A DNA stretch of 28,927 nt from Hysterium pulicare CBS 123377. Lineage: Eukaryota > Ascomycota > Dothideomycetes > Hysteriales > Hysteriaceae. A program made the position numbers and the translations under genes. The notes under the pieces were generated by a model. That model was not told where the DNA came from, did no database searches, and saw only the letters and a program-made list of their open reading frames with translations. Positions within the stretch are counted from its first letter, which is position 1; the number at the start of each line of letters is the position of its first letter. Shown piece after piece: positions 1-10,100 of the stretch. The DNA is taken from the NCBI GenBank assembly GCA_000467715.1, contig AJFK01001067.1, forward strand, positions 1-28,927. The letters run 5' to 3'.

Positions 1-308
1 GAGACTTTTAGGGTCCGCAAGACAATGTTTCGGCCACAGTGATTCTTCAAGAACTTAAAGCGACAATAAAAGTAAAAAAGAGTGTACTGACGAAGGTAAG
101 AATCATAACATAGTCGTCCGTCTGAATGTTTGTTAAGGACTTCCTGGTGATCGCTCTAGACCATCTGCAGAGTTTGAGTACCCAGCCATGTTGAAGCAAG
201 ACTCATCTCCTTGGTAACTCACAAACGTCCCGCAAAGAGCACTAACGAAACAACCCAAAAGACAATCGACTCGGTGAGCAATTGACGAGGAGTTGGCTGG
301 GCCATCAT
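1..308 (-). CDS. Rhodopsin-domain integral membrane protein, N-terminal part (runs off window)
   Basis: Exon 1 (308-223) starts MMAQPTPRQLL and runs into a hydrophobic stretch around ESIVFWVVSLVLFAGR. A 67-bp intron (222-156, GTGAGT to TAG) joins it to exon 2, which reads LAITRKSLTNIQTDDYVMI and then a second hydrophobic segment. This pattern (first helix, a GR-x-x-x-R linker, a Q-x-DDY motif, second helix) is how fungal seven-helix 'rhodopsin domain' plasma-membrane proteins begin; their ligands and functions are mostly unknown. Exon 2 meets an in-frame stop at 49-47, so another intron must start before it or the gene is broken; the rest of the gene lies outside the window. ATG at 308 was chosen as the first Met before the helix; ATG at 305 is equally possible. 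The family call comes from remembered motif pattern only. Confidence 0.6.
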
Positions 309-1332
309 AATGCCTGCGGTTCCTGGATCGACAGTACACTACAGACCCACGTGGTCATACTAAGGATCCGAAAGGATGAAGATGATCTTTGGGGTATGTA
401 CGCCCAGAATAGAATTGAACAACGTGGAATATGCAATGAAACCGGTGGATCAGTCTGACGAGGGCCTGGCGTGAATAAAACCATGGTCCTGGGATTTGGA
501 ATGGAGGCGACCTTGATAACGGTAGGGTCCGAGTTCGAGGGTTTCAAGGGACTTGAAGAGATAGGTAGAGATACCCGGAGCCCGCGGTGATAAGTTCTTG
601 TATATGCCACGTGGGATTGTATGGAAGGGGATGAGTATTGCATGTGAGTATCGCTAGTTTGGGCTTTGACAGATTTGCTTCGGACCCTTTGGGAACACCT
701 GCTCTTCAAGTCAGGCAGGTGATAAACAAACCACTTGGCTCGCTACAGTCTGCGTGATATTAATGGAATGAATTTTGAGTGCTCTGCCAATACCTTCTCG
801 TAAAGATTGAGGATTTAAGGTTAAGGCCCTGCCAAGCGCGATATTCGAATGAAAGGAGAGCTTTGCGTGGGATGTAATGGATGGGCCTGTCTTTCCTGGA
901 TTAGTAAAACAGGATCGACACAGCTAAAGGAGACGATTCACTTACTATAAGGCCGAAGCGATGTTGGTTCAAAGCGTGGCGATAAAGATCCCCTAAGCTT
1001 GGCGGAGCTCGGCGGGCCCCGACGAGGCTGAGAATCCAACGCTGGGACATCCAAGGCAAACACCAATATTGCGAATTCGTTGACGTATGAATCTTTGCAT
1101 TTTGCTGTCTTGACAAGGCGAAGACCAATAATCTCTCAACTTGTGAAAACTCGCTCGATAATATAATATCGAAGGGAGCGGTTTCGGAAGGATAGCTAGA
1201 GCTCTCTACCTCCTAATCCCAAAAACGCGTCTTTGAGCACAGACAGTATTCTGCTCCAAATGGAAGTTTTGAATGTTGATCTGTGAAGAGTGAGCCAAGC
1301 GGTTAAAGCTGTTGCGCATCACATAGGTATGC
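309..1332. other. Intergenic, no supported gene
   Basis: This stretch lies between the start of the rhodopsin-domain gene and the end of the GMC oxidoreductase gene. The longest frames (minus 709-305 and 1128-901) are rich in Ser, Arg and Pro, have no recognisable motif and no plausible splice continuation. It should contain the promoter of the rhodopsin-domain gene and the terminator of the GMC gene, but no sharp signal stands out. Confidence 0.5.
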
Positions 1333-3588
1333 TTACGATCGTGCTTTAATAATATCTGCAGCCTGAAGATCGTCAGCACTATGAATTCTTGGAACAACCC
1401 TCGACGCTTCCGAATGTCATCCAGACTGACCTTTTCTGCCACCGCATAAACCGTGGCGCACGTATGTCCCCCTGGAATTAGTGGCATAATCGAAGCATCC
1501 ACCACACTCAGCCCCTTAACGCCGTATACCAGCAGATCGGGCCCAACAACCCCGCCCTCCACTCTCGACATCATTGCGGCAGTCCCTACCGGATGCCCAA
1601 TAGTTGAAACTACGGCAGCATCTGTAAGCGCTGCTACGATTTGGTCATCAGAGCTTACATTTGGGCCTGGGAATATCTCTACGGGGCCGAGAGATGCCAT
1701 ACCGGAACCAGCGAAATGCTTTCGAATATATCTGAGCATTCCCATACATACCTTGAGGTCGAACGGATTTGATAAGGTACGATAGTCGACGATAGGATCC
1801 GCGTTCGGGTGAGTGGTGTTCAATGTGATTGTGCCCCTGCTCAAGGGTTTGAGCAATACCATAAGGATTCCGCTACTCCCAGTAAGAACGGACTCGAGGA
1901 TAGGCGAATCCTCCGATTTGTAAGCCGTCGCGAGAAGATCTCGTTGAACTTTGAAGCCCTCAACGAGCTCTTGAGACGTGACCGGCAGATGCTTTGCGGG
2001 ATGTTCGGCTAAACTTTCCTCCAATATTTCTTCGTAATGCGGGATGAAAGATTGGAGAGGCAAGAAAACGCCGCTACTGGCAAATGAGAAGGTGTACGGC
2101 CCTATGACCTAGTTTTAGAAGCTGATAATGCACGCATTAGATCATTCGGGAGATCATACCGGTACCTTTCGCCTGGAACTCTGCCAAAGCTTCAGCTGCA
2201 AATGTGCCATTTAGAATTATCGTCTCGGGTGAAGGCCAGACATTCGTAGTAACTGCACCAAATGTCAGTCTATTTCTATAGCAAAACGACTTTTATGACA
2301 ACATCGGACCAAAAAGAGCTCAACCCACAGTTGTAGACCAGATTGATGAATGCGTGATCCTGGAAGTTCCGTCCCACACCCGGCAGATCCTGAAGAATCC
2401 CGATACCCGCACTCTCAAGGACTTCTTTCGGACCTATTCCACTAAGTTGCAAGATCTGAGGCGTATGCACTCCTCCTGCAGCAAGGATGACTTCTTGTTT
2501 CGTTTTCACCTGGATGGGATCTCCCATCCCATATCGTGATCTTATGGTGATTGCCTCTGCCCGAAGAGAAGATGAAAAGTCGATTCTGGTGACCTTGTAT
2601 TCGGGTAGAAGGTGGTAGTTTTTCCGCTTCCGAACTCTATCGTAATGACCAGTACCCGCATACGACCGCGTTTGATCGTGTGGGTTCTGGGACGTAGGCA
2701 TCCAGACAAGGCCGGCTTTGTCACCCGCTGCTCCTTCCTTTCGGACCGGAATCGTGCCAAGATTAGCCCAAGACTTCCACATGGTTTCTATTCGTTTAAT
2801 CCTGTCAATATCAAATTATGCAAGCATCTATCCGCGGAACTTACTTTGCCCAGGGTATAGGTATGGTGGGTAAGTGGCATGGATTGGTCCATCTCCACCA
2901 TACGCCCGGTCTGTATCGTAATTAATTCCATACTCCCTCTGCGCTTCTATCGAAGGGGCGCCAAAAGTCACACTCTATGACCATATACTATACTTAGCTA
3001 AAGTAGTCTAGCTATTCCTGCGGGACATACCTTTCGAAAGTACGGCAATAGTCCGTCCCATCCCCAACCTTGATTCCCCAACTTCTCCCACTCGTCATAA
3101 TCATTTCGACTACCGCGATCAAACGCCAGAAAGTTAACGGCGCTCGAGCCTCCAACAACTGCGCCAGCCGGGACGGGCATTTCGCGGTTTCCCAGCCATT
3201 TCTGGGGCGCCGATGTTAAGTTGTACATGTATTGGAAGGGCCAGTCCTGGACATTATGCGGAGGATGGTTAATAATTTCGTTGTCGATAAATGATCCATA
3301 CTCTACCACTAGGACTGTCTCTGTTATATCGCCGAGAATTAGGCTTGTATTCTTGTACTCTGAGATAAATAAGCATGGATGTGGAATTGACTTACTAGTT
3401 TCATCTTCAGTTAATCGATCTGCGACTGTGAGGCCGGCAGTACCCCCACCAACGATGATATAGTCATAACTTTCGGCAAGGTCGTTGGTGGATTTAATAT
3501 TCGAATCAGTGCCAGATCGTGCCGTTGCCTCGCTGAAGAAACCTATGGTCAGAAGCAAGAAAAGTTGTGAATATGACAGCCTCGCCAT
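1333..3588 (-). CDS. Secreted GMC-family FAD oxidoreductase (glucose/aryl-alcohol/choline oxidase type)
   Basis: Seven exons: 3588-3396, 3320-3031, 2974-2845, 2787-2329, 2252-2160, 2101-1431 and 1362-1333 (1866 nt, 621 residues). Introns are 56-76 bp. Residues 1-23 form a signal peptide ending ATA-R. The FAD-binding dinucleotide motif IIVGGGTAG lies at about 45-53. GMC signature 1 follows (GAVVGGSSAVNFLAFDRG, then DYDEW and the PYFRK motif), and signature 2 is GGVHTPQILQLSGIGP. The C-terminal domain carries the catalytic pair: His about 558 in GHPVGTAAM and His about 601 in PGGHT. GMC enzymes oxidise alcohols, sugars or aryl alcohols at FAD and usually pass electrons to oxygen; a secreted one typically acts outside the cell, often on plant material. 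The substrate cannot be read from sequence. The last intron matters: read through, the C-terminus is a long odd tail; spliced, it ends AEKAADIIKARS, as the family does. Length and motifs are normal, so the gene looks functional. Confidence 0.93.
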
Positions 3589-3968
3589 AACGATGAACGA
3601 TGATATCTGCAGGTGCTTCTTATGAAGATCAACTGCTCAATCGATTATACTCGAGACGAGATGGGCAAGATAAATCCCTCTTCCGACCGTTGCGACCACA
3701 CGCCTGGGATGAGGAGGACGTCTGTGACAGGCACATTCGAGCACAGGTAGAAAATGATCCAAAAATGCTTGAGGATTCGCAAAGAGAATCGGGTGAGAGC
3801 TAAAAGACCGGCATTTGTGAGTTACAGATAGAATCATATCTACCCCGCGTTTCCCTAGTACCCCACACGTTCGTGCATTATCAGCCAGAATTCCTCATCC
3901 GGATTTCTCAAAGTCCTAATCGATTCGGAAGACGATGCTATAAAAATCGAGGGGGATTGAAAGGATGA
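3589..3968. promoter_or_regulatory. Upstream region of the GMC oxidoreductase gene
   Basis: Read on the minus strand, a TATAAT-like sequence lies about 60 bp before the GMC start codon (near 3645). A 67-codon plus-strand frame at 3600-3803 has no motif and is not called. The plus-strand frame of the adjacent broken orphan gene opens at 3969, just after a stop. Confidence 0.3.
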
Positions 3969-4743
3969 ATATATATTCTACACTTACTCGAGCTGGCTCC
4001 TCCAAAAAGCGCAGAGCTCTATAGGCAGCACCTTTACAAGGAAGCTCAGCTGGACATCCAAAAGACGACGACGACGACTCGATCTAACACTTTGACGATC
4101 GGAGGTCCCGATCTTGTGAGTCGGGTATTCAGAGAGATGAGGCGCGTGAAAGATATGCCATGTGGCGACGAAACCGCTTTCGAGCTCTTGCTTGGTCTTA
4201 GGATTGACTTCTTCCCAGAGTTTTGGGATAGAAAGATTGATGATGCGATCGTTGAAATAGTCGAGAGGGTGTATTCGGAGAGAACGATGGATCAGCGCCC
4301 AACATGTCGCATTCAATCCATTGATCTTCCAAAAGCTTGCCGAAAGATCCAGGCTCAAATCAACGAGAACTCAACGCAAAAAATCAAAGCAACACCGTTA
4401 CATCATTCAATGAAATCAACCATAAATGAGAGCTTTAAATATAATAACCGCTTACGCGTGGTTGAGCTTAACCAAACTCTTTTTCAAGATCCAGGCTCGA
4501 ATGGACTTACGGGACTGTCCTGTTAGCGAACACCCTGTGTATTGCATTCACGATGTTATGTACGATCTTCTGGAATATCTCCAACTCAAAGCTTTCACCG
4601 AAGTCCGGGTAAATGTGTTGCGCGCAGTTTGCGGACGTTTACCGGCAGAGCTCACAGATGTGATTATTGAACATATATTTCAGGCAGAAGAACTTCCATT
4701 GAACCCTAATGTCTATGAATCCAAAGGCGAGACGGCCGGCTGA
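3969..4743 (+). pseudogene. Orphan fungal family, copy 1 (5'-truncated, frame-broken)
   Basis: The frame opens after a stop at 3966-3968 with no credible start codon and reads ELYRQHLYKEAQLDIQK, then RVFREMRRVKDM and LGLRIDFFPEF, stopping at 4526. A second frame (up to 4743) carries the C-terminal half: CIHDVMYDLLEYLQ, EVRVNVLRAVCGRLPAELTD and AEELPLNPNVY. The same blocks in the same order occur in the copy at 5254-6177, which shows the two are related. The change of frame between 4330 and 4500 could be an unrecognised intron, but no clean donor-acceptor pair restored both halves, and the N-terminal third present in copy 2 is missing here. The RLPAELTD-x-IIE block resembles the start of an F-box, which is a weak hint only. 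I do not recognise the family and assign no function. Confidence 0.55.
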
Positions 4744-5253
4744 CGAAGAGGTTGTGGCATTCCTTACGCTCAATACTACGTTTGGGTGCTCTAATGGAAG
4801 CGATTGGGATTTTCAGCGGGATCAGCGGGAGTGTGTCGAATTGTGTATGCGCGAATACATGTCAGGTGACATTGGAGATTGTTTTTAAAAGCATAATGCA
4901 GGCGCGAAAACGGTAGATGAGTTGTCCATGTAAGTGAAATCGAGTGACAAAGCACATGGAGGTTGACGAGAGAGGTGCTCAATAGTCTCCGAAATCAGTC
5001 TCAGGGGTAGATAAGATAAGAACTTGGCTGGATTTATTCTAGCCTCAGGGTCTCGGCACTCGTCAATTATCTTAACCTTAAACGACGTGTCAGACCTTGA
5101 TTCATCAAATATTCATTCTACTTATTACCATTCTTTGCTTTACAACTTCTTTGCAATAAGAATTACCCTATAGAGGCGCACTTTCTCACTGTCCGGGTTT
5201 CCCATTGATCGTGGTTCCGAATTTCAAAACTCACATCAACCATCGCCATTGCC
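4744..5253. other. Intergenic between the two orphan-family copies
   Basis: No gene is supported. The segment separates copy 1 from the start codon of copy 2. The last 100 bases are pyrimidine-rich with several CATC/CAAC runs before the ATG at 5254, as in a fungal 5' untranslated region, which suggests copy 2 kept its own promoter. The minus-strand frame at 4982-4791 has no motif. Confidence 0.4.
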
Positions 5254-6177
5254 ATGACTTCGAACAGCCATCACGATGCACGATCGGTGGATAACAGCGT
5301 TGACGAGATCCAAGTTGCCACTGCGTTCAATCCTGGTCCAAACACTTGGCTCGAAATAGAACAGGATTTTGAAGAATACCAAAAATTGCTTCATCGCCTA
5401 AATCTGATTGATCGATGGACTTGGGACGCTCACCCCAACAATGAAATTCATGGTATCATTGACGATGCCGAAAATGTTGCTGGGGAATACAACTCTATCT
5501 TGCAAGAGTTCACTATGAAATTATAGCGGAAAGCTATGGAGTTGCGGAAGCATGTGGAAAAAGCAGAACGCCAGGCAACATCCAAAAGAGTACGATTTCC
5601 ACACCCGAGTGCTGAATGAGATTCGTCGCGTTCAGGATATGAAAGACGGGGAGATATTTACATTTGGCTTGTATCTCGATTTCAAAGAGGAAATTATCCC
5701 ATTGAACGAGAGTAAGCGTTTCTTAAATGACGCGTCGTGGGAGCGTGAGGAGTGGATGCTGCTTTGTCAAAAGTCATTCAAAAAGTATGTTTGCCCGAAA
5801 ATGCTCATACGCAGCAACCCAAGGTCCGATTCTCCGATTTCGCCGCGGCCTCCCGGCGGGTTCGTGCAGAGAGGTGTCCTCATCAATCATTCTACGATTC
5901 CGACTGTATTCACGATTGGTTGCGCAGACCTCTTAGCCTAGTTCAATGCAAAGCACACCCCGAGATTCGTATCAACGTATACCGCGCTGTTGGATGGCGT
6001 CTGTCCGCTGAGCTTACAGAGTTAATCTTCAATTGGACTCTGGTCGCCGAAGCTATTCCATTCGATCCTAGAGTATCTGGGAGTGAAGTAGAAGAATATA
6101 TTCCAGGACGTTACAGGAAGTCTCCTCTTCCTCAGTATAGGTGCCCATGGCATCTCCGGATTGAAGAGGATAATTGA
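5254..6177 (+). pseudogene. Orphan fungal family, copy 2 (start intact, body broken)
   Basis: ATG at 5254 opens MTSNSHHDARSVDNSVDE, acidic and helical, with DFEEYQKLLHRLNLIDRW. A TAG at about 5524-5526 interrupts it. Homologous sequence continues in the same frame (KAMELRKHVEKAERQATSKR), then in a second frame (RVLNEIRRVQDM, FTFGLYLDF, to about 5790), then in a third (CIHDWLRR, EIRINVYRAVGWRLSAELTE, AEAIPFDPRV). Blocks match copy 1: RRVxDM, CIHD, E-[VI]-R-[VI]-NV-x-RAV and RL-x-AELT. A GTATGT donor sits at 5785, but none of the nearby acceptors restores frame, so at least one stop and two frame changes seem real. It could be a multi-intron gene that I failed to splice; a pseudogene is more likely. 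Function unknown. Confidence 0.55.
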
Positions 6178-7485
6178 AGTTGATGAGCTCTGTAGCTTCA
6201 CGTCTTAGGAAGTCCAGTGTCGAGAGTGGCTGCGCTATCTCCGTACTCAACCTCCAAGAAATGTGGGCTGTCGAACAGAACGTATCATCAACCGGATACC
6301 TAAATGTTGCAACGCTGCAAGGGTGGCCTTGACAAAATATTTGACAATCTTTCAGTTGAGGTCTAATCCATATAGATAATTCAATTATAAAACCGCCCCA
6401 CCGTCGCTCAAATTCAAGTCCCCTTCCATCGTACCCCTCCCAAAAGGAAAAAAGGTAACCGGTATCGACCATGAACAGATAACACATTTCCGAAAGTACC
6501 CAACAGATCTTCATCCCCAACCCGCCGGTGGATTCTTCCTGTGCTGCAAATTCCGAATATATCAGAATTCGAAATATACCGCGAAAAACACTTGAAGCGG
6601 ACCGGTTCTAAGGACTAAGATGCCACTCACACAATTTGCCTCACCATACCCACTCTTCTTTTTTATATTCAAATCTCACTTCCCAGAAGGAGTACCTCCC
6701 GTCGGCCTCTCTTGGGACAGTCTCTCCTCAGGATCGCCCATGGGTGGGAGCCAATCTGGAAGCATGGCGAAGGGCTAGGGGTAGCAAGATTGGATGGATA
6801 AAGATTTGATGAAGACTTGAGGGCAAGTGAAGTTTCTACTCCGAAGTCAGGCAAGCAAAGGATACGGTCTGTTGAGGTTTCAGGGGAGTCTTTATACCTA
6901 TTCTCATGCTATCAAATAATTGACAGACTATTTTAGCTGCATGGACAACGCAGAGATATTTTGATCAATAGAAAGTGATTGTGGTGTTGGCCCGTAGAAA
7001 CGGGGCGTAAACCCCGCTCCAGCTTACGCTGGGGGGAAAGTAAGGCCGCGAGGCTGAAGATAAACAAAATGAAGAAGGGCCTATCATTTCAACCCGCGAA
7101 ACAATGAGTGGATTATATATCAACTGAAATCCCTGAGCTTGGGCGGGATGGTTAGGTTTTGGGGGTGTAGGGGGACATTTGATATGAATGAAGTGATGAA
7201 GGGTTATCAAGCACATGACCTAAACGACCGCGCCGCCCACATGTGTACAATGGCCTCATGTCATCTTCTAACTCTAAGTCTTAGGCCTAACGTCGTCCAG
7301 GTCTTCTTTTTCGTCCAATGCTTTGAGTTAGTCAACAACATAGCAGGCAACATTGAACGAGACTTGTGCATTTGAATTCGAGATACCGTGTTCCCGAGGT
7401 GTGGAACTCTAATCACCTAGCTCTCTGCGCTTCACAGGACCACATACAGTATTTTGGCTAGAAATGAGGATGGAACCCTATCGTT
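6178..7485. other. Long gene-free interval
   Basis: This interval lies between copy 2 of the orphan family and the 3' end of the Rqt4-type gene. Open frames on both strands are short, and the longest (minus 6520-6068) partly mirrors copy 2. No splice-compatible coding series or recognisable motif was seen. The one notable structure is the triple hairpin at 6991-7032, annotated separately. Confidence 0.5.
6991..7032. repeat. Three consecutive short hairpins in 42 bases
   Basis: CCCGT (6991-6995) pairs with ACGGG (7000-7004) over a 4-base loop. CGGGG (7001-7005) pairs with CCCCG (7012-7016) over a 6-base loop. CCAGC (7019-7023) pairs with GCTGG (7028-7032) over a 4-base loop. The first two share the arm at 7001-7004, so they are mutually exclusive in a single strand. 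The element is GC-rich inside an AT-richer gene-free interval and is followed by GGGGGAAAG. No protein or known RNA family is recognised. It could be a miniature transposon end, a structured RNA piece or a terminator-like element. Confidence 0.5.
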
Positions 7486-9063
7486 TTATCCATAACCATC
7501 ATGGTCCAGTGGCCCAACCTTCGATCCATGAAGACCACCATCCAAGATCCACTGCTCATTATCGTCATTATCATCCTGCACCCTCCTCCACGTCTGACTC
7601 TTTCCCTTCTCTGTTCCCTTCGCCTTGGCATCTATCTTGGCAACCGGCCTGATCAATGAGCCCAGTAAGGGATTCTTGCTGAACGCACCACCGCTCGAAC
7701 CTTGCGCAGTATCCCTGGCCGGTTGTGGCTGTTGGAAATCTTCGTCATCGCTCTCGGGCGTTGTTGGCCTCTCCACCGCAGCCATGCGTCTTACGATCTT
7801 CCCTCCGACCAGATCGATCGAGGCAACAACCTTCCGCTTCTCGTACTCAGGCCTCGCGTTCCACTCTTGTTCCCTGAGAATCTTCTGCTGCTTCTTCAAC
7901 TGCAGTGCTCGTTCTTGAGGACTCGCCCACATGCTCAGCCCCGAAGTAGGAGTTTCGAAATCTGCAGCCTCATCATGAACCTGCGTCCTTCGCGCATTCT
8001 GAGCTTGGAATGCCAGAAGTTTATCTCGATGTTGTTTCGCCTTCGCTAGTTTCTCGCTCTCTGAATCTGAGGTTGGTGCTGAAGATATGGGCGTTCCAGA
8101 GGTCGGTGTTGAGAATGGCCGTGGGGCTTTAGATATCTCGGCTCGCTTCTGCCCTACATTATTGGCGGCCATCTTCTCTTTCCCACGCTCCTCGCGAAGG
8201 ACTTTGACCATTGATTGGATCTCGCTTGCGTTGAGCAAGGGCGTATTACAGAAGGTACAAGGTCCTATTCCTTCCTTCACGCAGATGATTTTACCGCAGT
8301 TCAAACAGTTTGGTGCTGCCTCAAGAAGGGGATGCCGAGTTGCCATACAGTTGCATTTGCGTTTGGAGGTTTCTGAAGGGGTTGATAGAGTAGGGTTCGT
8401 CTGGATTTCTAGAGTGCGGATGGCGGAGTCCAGGTCGTTCAGCGTAGTCGAAGCTCCATGCATGGATGTCCCGCCTGCTATGTTGATTTTGGTTTGTTGC
8501 TTGGGCGCTAGAGAGGCATTTCGAGAGGAACCTCGTGAAGACTTGATATCTGAGATTAGTGGGCCTGCTGCGGAAGGAGGAGGTTTAGGTGACGGAGACG
8601 AAACAGGTGGATTTGGCGAATAGGACCTCGAAGAAGTGATCGGAGCTTGAATAGCGTCTGGTTTGTCGTTTAAAGCAAAGGTGTTTGCTTTCCGAGACTT
8701 TGAGCTTCCTGCCATATAGTCATCCTCATCTTTCTTTATGTAGGCTCCAGAAACATTGCCATAATTCTCAGGCTGTCGAGGTGTAGGCAACTTTCCTACA
8801 CCTCCAGCTTTTTTCTTGCGGGGTTTCGGTTTTGGCACCTCGGATGTATCATTCGATGCCTGAGGTTGCGCTTGGACTCGCCTATTATTGAACGAAGTGA
8901 TGAATTCTAGAGCCTGCGGACTATCTCCAAGAAGGTTTTGCAAATGTTCTGCGGCATCCTTCTTCGAGAGACTTTCTGTGTATGTGATTACTTGCTTCAG
9001 TGAGTCATCATCAAGAGGAAGAAGCCGAGAGAGTTGTGGCAATGCCCACTGCGTGAGATCCAT
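7486..9063 (-). CDS. rqt4: Rqt4/TRIP4 (ASC-1)-type zinc-finger protein, ribosome-quality-control trigger subunit
   Basis: Single exon, 525 residues. A helical N-terminal segment (1-60, with LPLDDDSLKQVITYT) is followed by a basic, low-complexity Pro/Ser linker. A C2HC5 zinc finger follows with ligands at about C237, C239, H244, C253, C256, C261, C269 and C272, the exact pattern of the TRIP4/ASC-1 family. The block from 375 to 430 (SMWASPQERALQLKKQQKI, REQEWNARPEYEKRK, IDLVGGKIVRR) is the conserved segment after the finger in this family. In yeast, Rqt4 works with Slh1 and Cue3 in the complex that splits collided, ubiquitinated ribosomes; human TRIP4 is in the equivalent ASC-1 complex. Family identity is well supported by motifs; the exact role here is inferred from orthologues. 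It is transcribed away from the cyclophilin gene, from a 247-bp shared promoter. Confidence 0.92.
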   Translation of the reverse strand: MDLTQWALPQLSRLLPLDDDSLKQVITYTESLSKKDAAEHLQNLLGDSPQALEFITSFNNRRVQAQPQASNDTSEVPKPKPRKKKAGGVGKLPTPRQPENYGNVSGAYIKKDEDDYMAGSSKSRKANTFALNDKPDAIQAPITSSRSYSPNPPVSSPSPKPPPSAAGPLISDIKSSRGSSRNASLAPKQQTKINIAGGTSMHGASTTLNDLDSAIRTLEIQTNPTLSTPSETSKRKCNCMATRHPLLEAAPNCLNCGKIICVKEGIGPCTFCNTPLLNASEIQSMVKVLREERGKEKMAANNVGQKRAEISKAPRPFSTPTSGTPISSAPTSDSESEKLAKAKQHRDKLLAFQAQNARRTQVHDEAADFETPTSGLSMWASPQERALQLKKQQKILREQEWNARPEYEKRKVVASIDLVGGKIVRRMAAVERPTTPESDDEDFQQPQPARDTAQGSSGGAFSKNPLLGSLIRPVAKIDAKAKGTEKGKSQTWRRVQDDNDDNEQWILDGGLHGSKVGPLDHDGYG

Positions 9064-9310
9064 GCTACCAATGTGTGTATTTCGGAACAGTTACAGCCTC
9101 GTATCAATAGTTTGGTCCAAAACACTGATTTCGAGGGTAGCTTGATGCTTTAGTAATGTTCTTGATAGAAATGGAGATGAGGTGAGGAAGTTGATGAAAT
9201 AAAAGTACGGAACGCCAAGGTTACGAAAGCCGCAGTTTCACCGAAGAAACCTCAACACCAGAATTTCATCGTCAAGTTCTGCTCACTCGACGAGTACTAC
9301 TGATATCAAA
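9064..9310. promoter_or_regulatory. Shared divergent promoter, Rqt4-type gene and cyclophilin
   Basis: The 247 bp between the two ATGs must hold both promoters. No clear TATA box was seen, as is usual for constitutively expressed fungal housekeeping genes. The right-hand 70 bases are rich in CAAC, CATC and TCAC runs typical of fungal transcript leaders. Confidence 0.5.
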
Positions 9311-9851
9311 ATGGCTACCGACGTCGCACTGGAAACAACTATGGTAAGTTGTGATTTCAATCCTATGTTAAGATTACGAATCTGACGCTGTTCAGGGCAA
9401 AATCACCGTAGAGCTCTACAACGACCACGCGCCCAAAACCTGTCGAAACTTTTCCACCCTCGCCCAACGTGGCTACTTCAACGACCTGATATTCCACCGC
9501 ATAATCCCGAACTTTATGATTCAAGGTGGCGATCCCACCGGCACCGGTCGCGGTGGCTCCTCCATCTATGGCGAGAAGTTTGAAGACGAAATTTCGCCTT
9601 CGCTCAAACATACAGGGGCTGGAATATTGAGCATGGCGAACTCAGGTCCAAATACAAATGGAAGTCAGTTTTTTATTACGTTGGCTCCGACGCCGTGGTT
9701 GGATGGGAAGCACACCATCTTTGGGAGGGTGAAGAGTGGGTTGAGGGTTGTGCAGCGGATGGGGCTCGTGAAGACTGGACAAGAGGATAGACCTGTGGAT
9801 GAAGTTAAGATAGTGAAAGCTTATATTGTGAAGACAGATGATGAAGTATGA
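9311..9851 (+). CDS. cyp1: Cyclophilin, PPIL1-type peptidyl-prolyl cis-trans isomerase
   Basis: Two exons, 9311-9343 and 9396-9851, around a 52-bp intron (GTAAGT to TTCAG), giving 162 residues, the usual PPIL1 length. The N-terminus [11 protein letters not shown] joins [19 protein letters not shown]. The active-site region is complete: [19 protein letters not shown] (catalytic Arg in FHRI; F-M-Q), then [24 protein letters not shown] (the WLD tryptophan that binds cyclosporin) and [16 protein letters not shown]1 proteins are single-domain cyclophilins found with the activated spliceosome, where they assist proline isomerisation in splicing factors. The very short first exon is supported by the frame and by the family N-terminus. 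Likely intact and constitutive. Confidence 0.96.
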
Positions 9852-10100
9852 GGGGATAGTACGGATGGGATGTTATGCTTTGCCATTGGTGCGGTGGACC
9901 GCACCTTTGGTATTTTACATCACTTGCGGAGGAGCGCTCCGTATCGAGGGAATCTAAGACACAAGCCAACCGGCCAGTCATTTCGATTCAATGGCACAGC
10001 TGCCTCACAAAGAGATGTAAGTACTAATTCTTGAATTGATTATGTGTAGATCTGCCATGACTGATTTACACGAGCCAGTCCATTAGAAAGCTCAATTAGA

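Noticed and set aside
1206-1431. Long C-terminal extension of the GMC enzyme
   Set aside because: A 68-bp intron (1430-1363) gives the normal family ending AADIIKARS; the extension is intron read-through.
6068-6520. 150-codon minus-strand frame
   Set aside because: Its end is antisense to the orphan copy 2 and no family motif is present.
8087-8623. 178-codon plus-strand frame
   Set aside because: Antisense to the Rqt4-type gene, whose zinc finger is unambiguous.
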